A stretch of 64,000 nucleotides of DNA from Chitinophaga sp. CB10. Lineage in GTDB: Bacteria > Bacteroidota > Bacteroidia > Chitinophagales > Chitinophagaceae. The position numbers and the translations under genes were made by a program. This document shows, piece after piece, positions 7,691-18,400 of the stretch; the stretch's first letter is position 1; the number at the start of each line of letters is the position of its first letter. The notes under the pieces were generated by a model. That model made no database searches. It worked only from the letters and a program-made list of their open reading frames with translations, and was not told the DNA's origin. Where the stretch lies: the NCBI GenBank assembly GCA_001870995.2, contig MLAV02000002.1:1-64000 (forward strand), given 5' to 3'.

Positions 7691-10600
7691 TTAGAAAGTG
7701 ATGTTGATACCACCGTTAAAGGTTTTCAACATTGGGTACCGGTACAGCGTAGTTTGGTCCAGGATGGCCTCCGGATCAAAGTCCTTGTATTTGGAGAAGG
7801 TCAGCAGGTTTTCGCCGTTGATGAAGAACTGTACTTTCTGGATTTTCACCCTTGACAGCAGGCTTTGCGGCAGGGAATATCCCAGCTGAATGCTTTTCAT
7901 TCTCACGTAAGAGTTATTCCTGAGCCAGAAAGTAGAACGCTGGAAGTTATCGATACCGCCGGTGCTGGTAGTAACGATAGGCAGGCGCGCGTTTGGATTT
8001 TCAGGCGTCCAGGCATCTCTTGTCCACTCCCAGGTAGCGTTTGCGCCATTGTTGAAAGGGAAGGCCAGGTTGGCCGTGGGCAGCGCTTTCACGCCGGCAA
8101 TGCCCTGGAAGGAAGTAGAAAGGGTGATGCCTTTATATCCCAGGTTGAAACCGAATCCAAAAGTGGAGGTAGGCACGGAAGAAGAGCTGTTGACGATCAC
8201 ACGGTCGTCCCCATTGATGATGCCATCGTTGTTTACATCCTTGTATTTAATATAGCCAGGTTTTGTATTGGCGGATTGTTTGGCGCTTTTAGCCACTTCA
8301 TCCTGCGTCTGGAAGATGCCTTCCGCCTGCAGCAGGTAGTAAGCGTCTATCGGGTAGCCTTCGCGGGTGATGGTACCGGTGCCGTAGATGATTTCCCCGT
8401 GGAGGTCCGTCACCCTGTTTTTATTGAAGCCTACGTTACCGAAAACGTTCACGTCGAGGTCGCCGAATTTATCGTTGTATTGCAGCGTAAACTCCAGGCC
8501 TATATTTTTCACGGAACCTACGTTTTGCTTAGGACCTGCGAGGTTGCCCACCTGGGAAGGAATGTTCACCGGGCGGAGGATACCGTTGGTCAGTTTGTGG
8601 TAGGCGTCGATGGTGAGGCCGATGCGGTTATTCCAGATATTGATATCCGTACCTACGTTGTAAGTGTTGGTAATTTCCCATCTGAGGGTGGAATCTGCAT
8701 CGGAAGTTTTAGCAGCGCCGGAGTTGAGCGTGCCGCCGAAACTATAGTCTTCCCCTAAGATAACGGAAGCCTGTGTGCTGTAGAGGTCTACCGCCTGGTT
8801 ACCCATTTTACCGGCAGATGCGCGCAGTTTCAGGAAGGAAATAAAATCGGAGTGGAAGAATGATTCCTTATCGATGCGCCATGCGGCGGATACGGACGGG
8901 AAGAAGGCCCAGCGGCTTTGTTTACCGAGGCGACTGGAACCATCGTAACGGAAGGTAGCTTCCAGGTAATACTTCTCGTTGTAATCGTAGTTGGCACGAC
9001 CGAAGTAGGATTCCAGCACATCGCGGGTCATGTTACCGCTGGTGGCATTCCAGGTGGTGCCGGCGTTGAAGGCGTCCAGCGTGCCATCCAGGTAGCCGTA
9101 CATGCTGGTGGCCCAGGAGTCGCTATCCATATTGTCGTAGCTGGCGCCCACCATGGCGGAAACGTTGTGTTTGGAGAAGGACTTCTTCCAGTCGAGTGTA
9201 TTATAGAAATGGATGTTCAGGTCGTTATAGTCCGTTTTAGCCGCTCTGGGCGCGGTAGCCGGGCTATTCCAGTTGGTAGGTTTCAATGTTTTCGGATCGA
9301 AGGTTTGCATACGTGGCGTGAAGCCGCTGAGCAATCCGTCGTATTTATCCACACCGAATTTGATATTATAGTTGATATCAAAAGGCAGTTTGTATTCCGC
9401 AAAAACGGTGGTAAGGAAGCGCTGTACTACTTTCGTCTGCAAGCCGTTGTAGGCGAGCATACGGGGATTTTCCCAGTTGTTGCGGCCGGCGGTTCTGAGC
9501 CAGGAGTTACCATAGCGGCCATCTGCCAGCGTATCGGTGAGGATAGGCAGGGTGCGGGCCAGGTAGGACCAGGAGTCAGTATAGAAAGGAGTGGTATAGT
9601 TGCGATAATAACCATCCAGGGTAATGCCGGTGCGCAGGCGTTTGGATACCTCCATGGAGGCGTTGAGGCCAACGGAGTATTTCTTTTCGTGGTTGCCTGG
9701 CCCGAAGAGGATACCGTCCCTGTCGAGATAACCGAGGGAGAGGCGGTACTGGTATTTATCCCCGCTGCCGGCCACGCTCACATCATGTTTCTGGATGACG
9801 CCATTTTTCAGTGCGATCTTATACCAATCGTTTGCAGGATAAGTGAAAGGATCAGTTTTCATCCCGGCTTCGTATTCAGCGATGTCTGCATCGCTGTATT
9901 CCTGCGCTTTGCCTTCGTTGCGGAGCGCTTCATTTTTCAGCTTCATGTACACGATCGGGTCGTTGATGGCATCCGGGAGGTAGGTCGCTTTCTGTTTACC
10001 GTAGTAGTAGCTGTAGTTGACGTGGGAGGCGCCTCTTCCCTTTTTGGTGGTGATGATGATAACGCCGTTTGCCGCGCGGGAACCGTAGATGGAGGCGGCG
10101 GCATCTTTGAGTACCGTCATGGTTTCGATATCGTTCGGGTTGAGTTCATCCATGGAGTATTCGATACCGTCCACCAGTACCAGCGGGTTGTTGCTGCTCA
10201 GCGTACCTACGCCGCGGATGCGGATGGTGCTGCGGTCTACCCCGGGCTGGCTGTTAGTAAGGTTGGCGAATACGCCCGGCACGCCGGCGAGGGCGTTACT
10301 GGCGTTGGTGAGGGGCTGGCCTTCTTTTTCCGCCATTTTCACGGTGGTGATAGCGCCGGTGAGCGTCGCTTTTTTCTGCGTACCGTACCCTACCACCACT
10401 ACGTCGTTCAGCTTCTGGATATCTTCTTCCAGGGTTACGTTAACGGTGTTGCCGGCGACTTTCACGTCTTTGGACAGGTAGCCGATGAAAGAAAATTTAA
10501 GGGTAGCTCCTTCGGGCGCGCTGAGTTTGTACGCGCCGTTGATATCCGTAACGGTTCCATGGTTGGTGCCGGCAACCTGGATATTCACACCGATCAGCGG

Positions 10601-10741
10601 TGTGCCGTTTACGGCAGTGACTTTACCGGAAACCGGCCGGTCCTGCGCCTGTAGTTGCATAGGGATACCGCAAAGCATCCAGATACAGCCCAGCAGGAGT
10701 ATTGCTGGTTGAATCCCGTGGAATCGCGAGAAAAATTTCAT
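7691..10741 (-). CDS. SusC/RagA-family TonB-dependent receptor
   Basis: The protein has 1016 residues. A signal peptide (1-33, ending LQAQ) is followed by a carboxypeptidase-regulatory-like domain (about 35-110, GKVTAVNGTPLIGVNIQVAG...SFIGYL), the SusC signature NDVVVVGYGTQKK, a plug domain (about 120-235, with IRIRGVGTLSSNNPLVLVDG and AASIYGSRAANGVI), and a 22-strand barrel ending in GGINITF. There is no STN domain, so this receptor is not of the sigma/FecR-signalling type. It imports an oligomer across the outer membrane using TonB energy. It is divergent from a DeoR regulator across a long AT-rich gap, which suggests DeoR control. Confidence 0.96.
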   Translation of the reverse strand: MKFFSRFHGIQPAILLLGCIWMLCGIPMQLQAQDRPVSGKVTAVNGTPLIGVNIQVAGTNHGTVTDINGAYKLSAPEGATLKFSFIGYLSKDVKVAGNTVNVTLEEDIQKLNDVVVVGYGTQKKATLTGAITTVKMAEKEGQPLTNASNALAGVPGVFANLTNSQPGVDRSTIRIRGVGTLSSNNPLVLVDGIEYSMDELNPNDIETMTVLKDAAASIYGSRAANGVIIITTKKGRGASHVNYSYYYGKQKATYLPDAINDPIVYMKLKNEALRNEGKAQEYSDADIAEYEAGMKTDPFTYPANDWYKIALKNGVIQKHDVSVAGSGDKYQYRLSLGYLDRDGILFGPGNHEKKYSVGLNASMEVSKRLRTGITLDGYYRNYTTPFYTDSWSYLARTLPILTDTLADGRYGNSWLRTAGRNNWENPRMLAYNGLQTKVVQRFLTTVFAEYKLPFDINYNIKFGVDKYDGLLSGFTPRMQTFDPKTLKPTNWNSPATAPRAAKTDYNDLNIHFYNTLDWKKSFSKHNVSAMVGASYDNMDSDSWATSMYGYLDGTLDAFNAGTTWNATSGNMTRDVLESYFGRANYDYNEKYYLEATFRYDGSSRLGKQSRWAFFPSVSAAWRIDKESFFHSDFISFLKLRASAGKMGNQAVDLYSTQASVILGEDYSFGGTLNSGAAKTSDADSTLRWEITNTYNVGTDINIWNNRIGLTIDAYHKLTNGILRPVNIPSQVGNLAGPKQNVGSVKNIGLEFTLQYNDKFGDLDVNVFGNVGFNKNRVTDLHGEIIYGTGTITREGYPIDAYYLLQAEGIFQTQDEVAKSAKQSANTKPGYIKYKDVNNDGIINGDDRVIVNSSSSVPTSTFGFGFNLGYKGITLSTSFQGIAGVKALPTANLAFPFNNGANATWEWTRDAWTPENPNARLPIVTTSTGGIDNFQRSTFWLRNNSYVRMKSIQLGYSLPQSLLSRVKIQKVQFFINGENLLTFSKYKDFDPEAILDQTTLYRYPMLKTFNGGINITF

Positions 10742-11225
10742 ACGTGTGATTTTTTATTAATTGGTTGATAATAAACTGCTTTGTTGCCTGGCGTTCAGTC
10801 GTCTGTTAGGATACTTGGTAATTATACCGGCTACTGCCGAACTCTTCCCGAATACTTGGCGTGTTGTATTTACTTATGCTTTATTTCATTTTCACCGTGC
10901 TTTCAGAATATGAAACTAAAAAGAAACAATTTGAAACCAAAATATAAAATAAAATGAAAAAAAGTAAAAAAAGCGTGAGGAACGGAAAAGAAAGAAAAGT
11001 TATTTTGTAAGCTATTGATTATTAATTAATAATAAATTAACATCCGGTTCAAAATAATTTCAAAATATTTCGGGTACTTTCATAAAAAAGAAAAAATTAT
11101 CCAATAATGGGGTATTTTTCTTTTCAAAGGGAACTATATGTAAGCATTTGAAACGAGATTATCAGCGCTTGTAAACGAACTCATAAATAAGCGACCAGAC
11201 ACTTAAATGCGTAATTTTATAGGAT
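10742..11225. other. AT-rich divergent control region
   Basis: This 484-base gap separates the SusC start (minus) from the DeoR start (plus) and holds no gene. TTTGAAA/TTCAAA words recur at about 10931, 11047, 11058, 11123 and 11148. It must hold both promoters; I see no exact TAnnTTTG match in either orientation. Confidence 0.5.
10912..10937. promoter_or_regulatory. candidate DeoR operator: three GAAAC repeats
   Basis: GAAAC occurs at 10912-10916, 10923-10927 and 10933-10937, spaced 11 and 10 bases, i.e. on one helix face. A further GAAAC lies at 11150-11154 near the regulator gene. DeoR-family repressors commonly bind short direct repeats of this sort. The assignment to the neighbouring regulator is inferred. 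Confidence 0.4.
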
Positions 11226-11996
11226 ATGTCTATGATCAATATTGCTGAACGTCATAAGTTTATTCTGAATAAACTACACGAGAAGGGATATGTAAACGTA
11301 CTGGAGTTGTGTAAAGAACTGGATGTATCAGGAGTGACTATACGAAAAGACCTGAAGCTGCTGGAAGATAAGGCACTCTTATTCCGCTCGCATGGTGGCG
11401 CTACAGTGCAGAACCCTTATACGAACGATAAACCCGTCAACGAAAAGGAAAACATCCGCCGGGAGGAGAAGAACAGGATAGGCCAGGCAGCCGCGGCGCT
11501 GATTGCGCCTAATGACGCTATCATTATTGCCTCCGGGACTTCCGTACTGGCTTTGGCAAAAAATATCCAACCCAAAGGCCACCTGATGGTGATCACCGGC
11601 GCATTGAACGTAGCGCTGGAACTGCTGCGCCGGCCGGAAATTGAAGTGATACAGCTGGGCGGCCAGCTGCGCAACAGCTCCACCTCCGTTACCGGCTCCT
11701 ATGCGGAAAAAATTCTGGACGACTTTTCCTGCAGCAAACTATTCCTCGGGGTGGACGGCATCGACCTTGAATTTGGCCTTACCACTACCAACATCATGGA
11801 AGCGCACCTCAACCAGAAAATGATGGCCACTGCTCAAAAAACCATTGTGCTGGCGGATTCTGCGAAATTCGGGCGGAGAGGGTTCGGCCGTATCTGCGGC
11901 ATGGAGGATATTGATGAAGTGATTACAGACAGCGCTATTGCGGATCACCTGGTGAAGCGGATGGAGGATATGGGGGTAAAGGTGACTGTGGTGTAG
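11226..11996 (+). CDS. DeoR-family transcriptional regulator
   Basis: The protein has 256 residues. The N-terminal winged helix-turn-helix (about 6-60, AERHKFILNKLHEKGYVNV...VSGVTIRKDLKLLE) carries the DeoR signature, followed by FRSHGGA. The C-terminal sugar-phosphate sensor domain (about 75-250) shows IIIASGTSV and LGGQLRNSS, as in isomerase-like effector pockets. A second ATG two codons in is equally possible as the start. It is divergent from the first SusC/SusD pair and probably represses it until a phosphorylated sugar accumulates; that link is inferred from position only. Confidence 0.93.
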   Translation: MSMINIAERHKFILNKLHEKGYVNVLELCKELDVSGVTIRKDLKLLEDKALLFRSHGGATVQNPYTNDKPVNEKENIRREEKNRIGQAAAALIAPNDAIIIASGTSVLALAKNIQPKGHLMVITGALNVALELLRRPEIEVIQLGGQLRNSSTSVTGSYAEKILDDFSCSKLFLGVDGIDLEFGLTTTNIMEAHLNQKMMATAQKTIVLADSAKFGRRGFGRICGMEDIDEVITDSAIADHLVKRMEDMGVKVTVV

Positions 11997-12019
11997 CGTA
12001 GGTGGTTGATAGCGAGTGG

Positions 12020-12143
12020 GAATGCAATTTAACAGCCACAAGTCCCATGTAATAATTGTGAATGCAATTTAACAGCCAGGCGTATAATAAAAGCCCCATG
12101 TAACAATTGCGAATGCAATTTTATTAGCCAGAAACATAATAAA
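12020..12143. repeat. three imperfect direct repeats beside a terminator
   Basis: GAATGCAATTT starts at 12020, 12060 and 12111, and each copy continues with an AACAGCCA- or ATTAGCCA-like word. Copies two and three go on to AATAAAAGCCCCATG. The third copy runs into the TlpA terminator hairpin, so the array looks like partial duplications of the terminator's outer arm. Units are 40-51 bases and unequal. Confidence 0.7.
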
Positions 12144-12172
12144 AGCCCCATGACAGTTTCCCATCATGGGGC
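12138..12172 (-). terminator. terminator of the sigma/FecR/SusCD/TlpA locus
   Basis: A nine-base perfect stem, GCCCCATGA (12145-12153) with TCATGGGGC (12164-12172), is followed on the minus strand by TTTTATTATG. It lies 14 bases past the TlpA-like stop. Confidence 0.75.
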
Positions 12173-12185
12173 GACAGTTAACATC

Positions 12186-13985
12186 CTAATGCTCCTGTAA
12201 CAAAACATCCAGCTGCCCTTGCAGCTTAGCCAGTACTTCCGGCCCTTCAAAACCTATATTCACAAACCGGATGTTTCCTTTTTTATCAATCAGGTACGAC
12301 GCCGGAATTATATTAAACCGGAACTTCTCTCCTATTTCCGGATCGGTATTGTAATACACAGGGAAAGTGTACTTCTTGTTACCACTCCACCCCTGCGCAT
12401 CGGCAAGGGTATTCTTAGCGCCGCTGTTGGCGATCATAAAAACGATGTCCTTATTGTGCTTATGCTGATCGTAGAGCTGCTGCAGGTACGGCATTTCCTG
12501 CATGCATGGGATACACCAGGTGGCCCAGAAGTCGATCAGTACAATTTTCCCTTTCAGCGCCTCCGGCGATACTGCTTTGCCCTGCATATCCACGAAAGAG
12601 GTAAGCGCAGGCGCAGGCTTGCTGACCTGCTGCTTCCATATTTTATCCCGCAATATTTTTTTCCGGAATGCATCCAGCCTTGCCAGCTGTTGTTCGTTGC
12701 CCGTTTGCCGGTAATAGGCAGCGGCATCGTCCAGGGTTTCCTTATCGGCAATTTCCCGTACGGCCAGCGCCATATGCTTTTCCGCCGCTTCCGGGCGGTG
12801 CTGCTGCAAAGCAATCAATCCCAGCAAAGCGTGCAGGCGGCAAGCGGCTTTTTCGTACACGGACTGCCGGGTACTATCGTCCGCAAAAGGATAGATATAG
12901 CCCGTTTCAGGAAAATACCTGATCACTCCTACCGGGTAACGGTGCACGCTATCCAGGGCGAGCTGCGCATAACTATATGCCGTATCCGGGGCGAGCTGCT
13001 GTTGCTGCAGCGTGCGTCCTATTTCTTCCCAGACAGTTGCCGTATAGGGGCTCTCCTTTTCCGGTGTCAGGAAACGCGCGTGGTATAAAGCTTTGGAAGC
13101 ATTCTTTTGTGCGGCATAGTACCGGAATAAATATTCATGCATGGCCGTAAAGGTCCCGCTGTTCTCCTTTGTTTCCTTCTTCAGCTCCTTTTCAAACCAG
13201 GCTATCTGCGCTGCCGTGTCCTTCCCTTTTGCCATAGCGGCGGCATTCAGTTCCCGCCCGGGCGCTGAATCCGGATACCGCTCCATCACCACTTTGCGGA
13301 TAGAATCCAGCCGGCTGTTTTCACCGATGATGAGGTAGCCCATGGTCACTTTATTCAGGTTGCCGCTATTTGTTGGATCGGCATAGAAGCGGTCCGCAAT
13401 TATTTGGTGCGCCTGTTTGCGCAGGGCGGCTTTCTTTGCGGGCGAATCAGTGGCATTCATTTCATTGGCGAGCAGGCGCAGCTTTGCTTCGTAGTTGTTG
13501 GGATACAAGGCCAGTTCCTGTTTAAACAAGTCATGCTGCCGGCCAGCCAGCAACGGGGACTTCCCCATTTGAGCGCCCATGCTGTAAGCTTTGTAAAGGA
13601 ACACGTTTTCCACCGGCCGCTTATTTTGATACACGGCTATTTCGTAATGCCGGTCCTTTGCCGGTTTATTCACCTGTTCTCCGCTTTCCAGGTAAAACGT
13701 GGCAAATACGGTGTAATTAGCGAGGAGGAAGGAGGCGGTCCATTTGCCATTTACCTGCTGCATTTTCATGCGCCAGGGAAGATTATAAAAGTTGGAATAG
13801 GTAAACACCAGCGTCACTTCCTTTGCGTCCGCAGCAATGCCGTTGCCCGGCACGGCAGGGTCAAACGTCACCGTCACCGTTTGCCCTCTTTCAGGATAGG
13901 CCGGGGATATGACCACGGACTGCTGCCCGTTGCTATTACTGACGACGAACAGCGTCAGTAATAGCAGCACGATTATTTTTTTCAT
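12186..13985 (-). CDS. TlpA-like secreted thioredoxin-fold protein
   Basis: The protein has 599 residues. A signal peptide (about 1-20, ending NSNGQ) is followed by a beta-rich domain (about 25-120) and a long alpha-helical TPR-like segment (about 130-440). The C-terminal TlpA/ResA-like thioredoxin domain (about 450-599) has GKIVLIDFWATWCIPC, with the active-site cysteines at C491 and C494. It is probably a periplasmic thiol-disulfide oxidoreductase. It starts nine bases after the SusD stop and so belongs to the same transcript. TlpA-like proteins with this architecture often end such Chitinophagaceae operons; their role there, perhaps folding of the receptor or handling of peptide substrates, is not established. 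Confidence 0.9.
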   Translation of the reverse strand: MKKIIVLLLLTLFVVSNSNGQQSVVISPAYPERGQTVTVTFDPAVPGNGIAADAKEVTLVFTYSNFYNLPWRMKMQQVNGKWTASFLLANYTVFATFYLESGEQVNKPAKDRHYEIAVYQNKRPVENVFLYKAYSMGAQMGKSPLLAGRQHDLFKQELALYPNNYEAKLRLLANEMNATDSPAKKAALRKQAHQIIADRFYADPTNSGNLNKVTMGYLIIGENSRLDSIRKVVMERYPDSAPGRELNAAAMAKGKDTAAQIAWFEKELKKETKENSGTFTAMHEYLFRYYAAQKNASKALYHARFLTPEKESPYTATVWEEIGRTLQQQQLAPDTAYSYAQLALDSVHRYPVGVIRYFPETGYIYPFADDSTRQSVYEKAACRLHALLGLIALQQHRPEAAEKHMALAVREIADKETLDDAAAYYRQTGNEQQLARLDAFRKKILRDKIWKQQVSKPAPALTSFVDMQGKAVSPEALKGKIVLIDFWATWCIPCMQEMPYLQQLYDQHKHNKDIVFMIANSGAKNTLADAQGWSGNKKYTFPVYYNTDPEIGEKFRFNIIPASYLIDKKGNIRFVNIGFEGPEVLAKLQGQLDVLLQEH

Positions 13986-13994
13986 ATAGTCGGC

Positions 13995-15380
13995 TTAGTT
14001 ATAACCCGGGTTCTGGGTCAGGTTAATATTTGTTCGCATCGCATCGGAAGGAATCGGATACAGCGTATCGGTCGACTGCCAGTTGGCGCCTTTCAATGGC
14101 CCCAGGACAGCGTCTGAGCGTTTGGTGCGCTTCAGGTCAAACCAGCGGTGGCCCCACTCGGCAAAGAGTTCCAGCCGGCGCTCCTTTTCCACGGCCAGCA
14201 ACAATGCGGCCTTATCCAGGCTGGCAGATAAATCTCCCAGTCCGGCCCTTTTGCGGATGGCATTCAGATCGCCCCGGCCTTCATCCAGCTTATTCTGTTG
14301 TATCCTCGCTTCCGCGCGGATCAGGTATTGTTCCGCCAGGCGCATCACCATGGAGTATTCCGTGATGCCGGCGGCAGCGCTGCGGATCTTGTATTTATAA
14401 GGGAAGTAATACACCGGGCCTGAACCGGGCGTTCTGAAGTCCGTCCACCTGGCGAGGCGCAAGTCCCCCGGCTCGTAAGCCGCCACTAAGGTAGCATCCA
14501 GGCGAAACACCGCGGTTCCCGTTGCCGTGGCAGGAGTTGAAGTGAACCCTTCCCAGGTATTGCGGCCACCGCTGACGTTTAACGGTTGTATCTGCCATAA
14601 AGCTTCTTTACTCGTCGCCAGGAAAACAGTATTCAAATCCGCCGGCAGCGTATAGGCGTTATTGTTAATCACCAGGGAGGCTGTCGCTTCCGCCAGGTCC
14701 CACTGCTGGTTGTAGAGGTACACTCTCGCCAGCAAACCGTTTGCCACGGCTCTATTCGGCCGGATGCGCTGGGCCGTAGGGTAGCTATCCTCCAGCAACT
14801 GCACGGCTGTTTTCAGGTTGCTGATCATGGTATCATATACTTCCGCACGCGGCGCACGGGGCTTCACCCCATTCACCTGGTAATCCGTACCTGTGATCAA
14901 AGGCACATCGCCATACATGTTCACCAGGTAGAAGTAAAAGAATGCGCGCATGAAATAGGACTCTCCCAACAGCTGCTTTTTCACGGCAGGCGTAAGGGTG
15001 TTGGCAGCGGAAAGCCCTTCTATACAGGCATTCATCTGGTAAATATAGCTGTACATATCCGCAAACAGGCTTTGCACATACTGACTGCTGGGCAGCAGCC
15101 TGTTTTCCCGGAATACGTCATAGTTGGCAAAGCTGCTGAAATAGTACATCTCATCCGCCTGCATGGCGGTCAGGTAGTTCATGAGGATGTTGGCAAACTG
15201 GTAGTTGAACGAATACATATTGCTGTACACGCCGGTTACCGCGGCAGTAGCCGCCTTATCATCCTTGAATACCAGGCCGGATACCAGTTCATTTTTAGGC
15301 AATGGCGTGTCCACATATTTACTGCAGGAAGTAGCAGCAAACAGCAGCAGCATGGCTAATAATATTTTTAATCGTTTCAT
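13995..15380 (-). CDS. SusD/RagB-family lipoprotein (second pair)
   Basis: The protein has 461 residues. The signal peptide ends in a lipobox (LLFAATSC), so it is surface-anchored. The short form of the family is recognisable by YFMRAFFYFYLVNMYGDVPL, RAEVYDTMISNLKTAVQLLE, the C-terminal EKERRLELFAEWGHRWFDLKR and NPGYN. It lies 30 bases after the STN-type SusC gene and nine bases before the TlpA-like gene. As the partner lipoprotein it should capture the ligand for the SusC barrel. The absence of neighbouring glycoside hydrolases together with a TlpA partner leaves peptides or other non-glycan ligands possible. Confidence 0.95.
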   Translation of the reverse strand: MKRLKILLAMLLLFAATSCSKYVDTPLPKNELVSGLVFKDDKAATAAVTGVYSNMYSFNYQFANILMNYLTAMQADEMYYFSSFANYDVFRENRLLPSSQYVQSLFADMYSYIYQMNACIEGLSAANTLTPAVKKQLLGESYFMRAFFYFYLVNMYGDVPLITGTDYQVNGVKPRAPRAEVYDTMISNLKTAVQLLEDSYPTAQRIRPNRAVANGLLARVYLYNQQWDLAEATASLVINNNAYTLPADLNTVFLATSKEALWQIQPLNVSGGRNTWEGFTSTPATATGTAVFRLDATLVAAYEPGDLRLARWTDFRTPGSGPVYYFPYKYKIRSAAAGITEYSMVMRLAEQYLIRAEARIQQNKLDEGRGDLNAIRKRAGLGDLSASLDKAALLLAVEKERRLELFAEWGHRWFDLKRTKRSDAVLGPLKGANWQSTDTLYPIPSDAMRTNINLTQNPGYN

Positions 15381-15410
15381 GATATATCTTTTATCTGCCA
15401 GGAGTATATG

Positions 15411-18400
15411 TTAAAATCCAAATTGAACACCGATCGTATAAGATTTCAGCGGCGGCATTACCACGCCCTGCGTTTCGGGATCAAAGCCTTTGTAGTTGGT
15501 GATGGTGAAGAGGTTTTGACCGAGTACGTACACGCTTGCGCTGCTCAGCTTCCACTTCTTCGTGAACGGGGATAAGTCGTACCGCAGGGAAGCGTTCTTC
15601 AACCTGATAAAGGAAGCATCGCCCCAGTTGGCGGTAGACAGGCTGTAGTTGCGGTAAGCAGCGGAACCATCTGCCGTGGTGGCGCCGGGTACACTGGAAA
15701 TATCGCCCGGTTTATGCCAGCGGTCCAGCGCGCGGAGGTCCTGGTTGGCAGGGCCGCCAATCACTACAGTCCCATAGCCATAGTTGAGTCCCGGACCTTC
15801 CTGTTTTACGAACGTGAGGAGGAAGTCGAGGCTGAAACCCTTGTATTTAAAAGTATTGGAGAACCCGCCGAAGTAGTCCGGCGCGCGTTTTCCGAGTATC
15901 ACATAGTCATCGTTCTCTGCCGGCGTTGGCGCGCCGGTTTTGCTGAAAAATTTCGGAACGCCGGTTGCCGGGTCAATGCCGAGGAACTGGTAGCCTTTTA
16001 CGATCGACAATGGCTCGCCCACCACATAAATGTCTTTATAGGTAGAGGATTCAATACCCGGGAACGACTTGAGTTTATTTTTGTTGATGGACAGATTCAG
16101 ACCGGTTTCCCAGCTGAAGTTTTTGTTTTTGATGTTGGTAGTATTCACTTCAAACTCCCATCCGCTGTTCATCACGCTGGCAGGCAGGTTGGCGGTGATG
16201 GATTCAAAGCCTACCTGCGGCGTCAGCTGGTATGCCACCAGCTGGTTGTCGGATATGTTGTAGTAATAGTTGGTATTGAACATGATCCGGTTATCCAGGA
16301 AGCCCAGCTCCAGGCCTACTTCCTTCTTGTGATTTTCCTCCCACCGGTAGCTGCTGTTGGGCAGGCGGGAAGGCGTTAATCCCGGGATGCCGCCGTAAGG
16401 GTAAGGCGTGGAACTCCATGCATCCAGGTACTGGTAATCGCTGATATGATCGTTGCCGGAGTTACCGATGCTGGCGCGCAGCTTACCGAAGCTGAGGAAG
16501 CCATCTTCATTCACAAACGATTCCTTGCTGAACACCCAGGCAGCGCCTACTGCGCCGAAGTTACCAAAGCGGTATCCGGGGCCGAACCTGGTAGAACCGT
16601 CCCGGCGGAAGGACGCGTTCACAATATACTTTCCTTCCCAGTTGTAGTTCACCCTTCCGAAAACAGAGGTATAGCGATAAAAGGCGTAGACGGTCGGGCG
16701 CGGTACTACCAGGCCTGCTGCGTGCTGGTCTTCCAGCAGCGCGTCGCTGGAAAAGCCGGTAGCGATCACGGATTTGCCGTTGGTAATCGTTTGCTGGAAG
16801 GTGCCACCTGCCAGGACCTGCAGGGTTCCTTTCGCAATGTCTTTCGTATAGTCGAGCTGCGGCTCAATGATATAAGAACTGATATCGGAGTTACCGAAGT
16901 ACGATTCGCTGCCGGTGGAGGTGAGCGGGTTCAGGCTGGCATCCGGCGTAATGCGCATCTGGTCCATATCCGTACGGGTGTACCCCAGGCTGGCTTTGGC
17001 GTTTAAGCCCGGCAGGATGGTATAACGCAGCACGGTATTAGCCAGTAGCATGTTGGTGTTCACCACGGATTTACGCAGCAGGTAGGCCTGCGGGTTTTGC
17101 AGGTTGCCCGTCCAATAAAGCTTGCCAACGGAATCGTACAGCGGGTAGTTGGGCGCCAGGTTATAGAAAATGGAGAGGTCCGTAGGTAAGGAATTATCCT
17201 TGCCGGATGTATAATTCACCGATGCGTTGATATTGAATTTATTATTCAGACTGCTGTGGTTAATGTTCAACCGGCCTGCAGCCCGCTGGTAGCCGAGGCT
17301 GCCGGGCATCACGGTTGTTTCCTTATGATAGGTGCCGCTGAGCAGGTATTGCGTTTGCGCGGTGCCGCCGGATAAGGAGCCCTGCGCTTCCGTGATGCGG
17401 GCGGTATGGCCCATGATGAACTTTTGCCAGTCGGTAGTTTTTTGCTGGTCCCAAACGGTGATATCCGGGGCGGATTCGCTCGTGTAGGATTTATTATCAT
17501 GCGCAAACGCTTCTTTACGCATGGCCACATAGTCCGGCGTGCTGAGCATATCCACGGTATTCACCACTTTTCCTGCGCCCGTATATACGTTGAAGTTAGC
17601 CTGCGCTTTGCCGGCTTTTCCTTTTTTGGTAGTGATGAGGATTACGCCGTTACCGCCGCGGGAACCGTAGATGGAGGTAGCATCGGCATCTTTGAGTACG
17701 TCAATGCGTTCGATATCCGCCGGGTTGATGGATGCCAGCGGACTTTGATTCCCGTTGGCAGAGGTGAAGGTATTGAGCGGTTCGGAGTAGTAAGGCACCC
17801 CGTCGATCACGTAGAGCGGATTGTTGGGCCCGGAGAGGGAACTCTGGCCCCGCAGCACTACATTGAAGTTGGAACCTGGCAGGCCGCTGGAAGAGTTGAT
17901 AAATACGCCGGAAACCCTGCCCTGCAAGGCGCTGAGCGCATCCAGTACAGGCTGGTTGGCGATGTCGCTCGCTTTGATGCTGGATACGGAACCGGTGTTA
18001 TTGCGTTTGCTGGTGGTGCCGTAACCAATGACCACGGCTTCATCAAGGGAGGCTGTCTGCGGTTTCAGGACGATATAGAGTTGCTGCTTCAGGTCCACCG
18101 GGCGGGTCTGCGTTTCGAACCCGATGTAGGACAGGACCAGCACATCCCCGGCTTTAGCGGGCAATGTAAAGTAGCCGTTCTCGTTAGTGGTTACGCCGTT
18201 GAGCGTCCCTTTTATTTTTACGGACACGCCGATCAGCGGGTTGCCCTGCGCGTCTTTTACTACGCCGGTTTGCCGCTCTTCCTGGGGCGGCGTGGCTAAT
18301 TCCGCCGGCGTGGCAGGGGTGGCCGGCAGTTCTTTTTTCCGGATAAAAATCGTCTTATCCCGGATGGTAAAATCCAGTCCGCGTTCCTGGAACACCGTTG

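Noticed and set aside
8918..10654. Plus-strand open frame of 578 codons inside the first SusC gene
   Set aside because: It is a shadow of the SusC reading frame in GC-rich sequence; the product shows no domain.
12020..12143. CRISPR array
   Set aside because: Only three unequal copies, the intervals are also repeated, and they merge into a terminator; no cas genes in the window.
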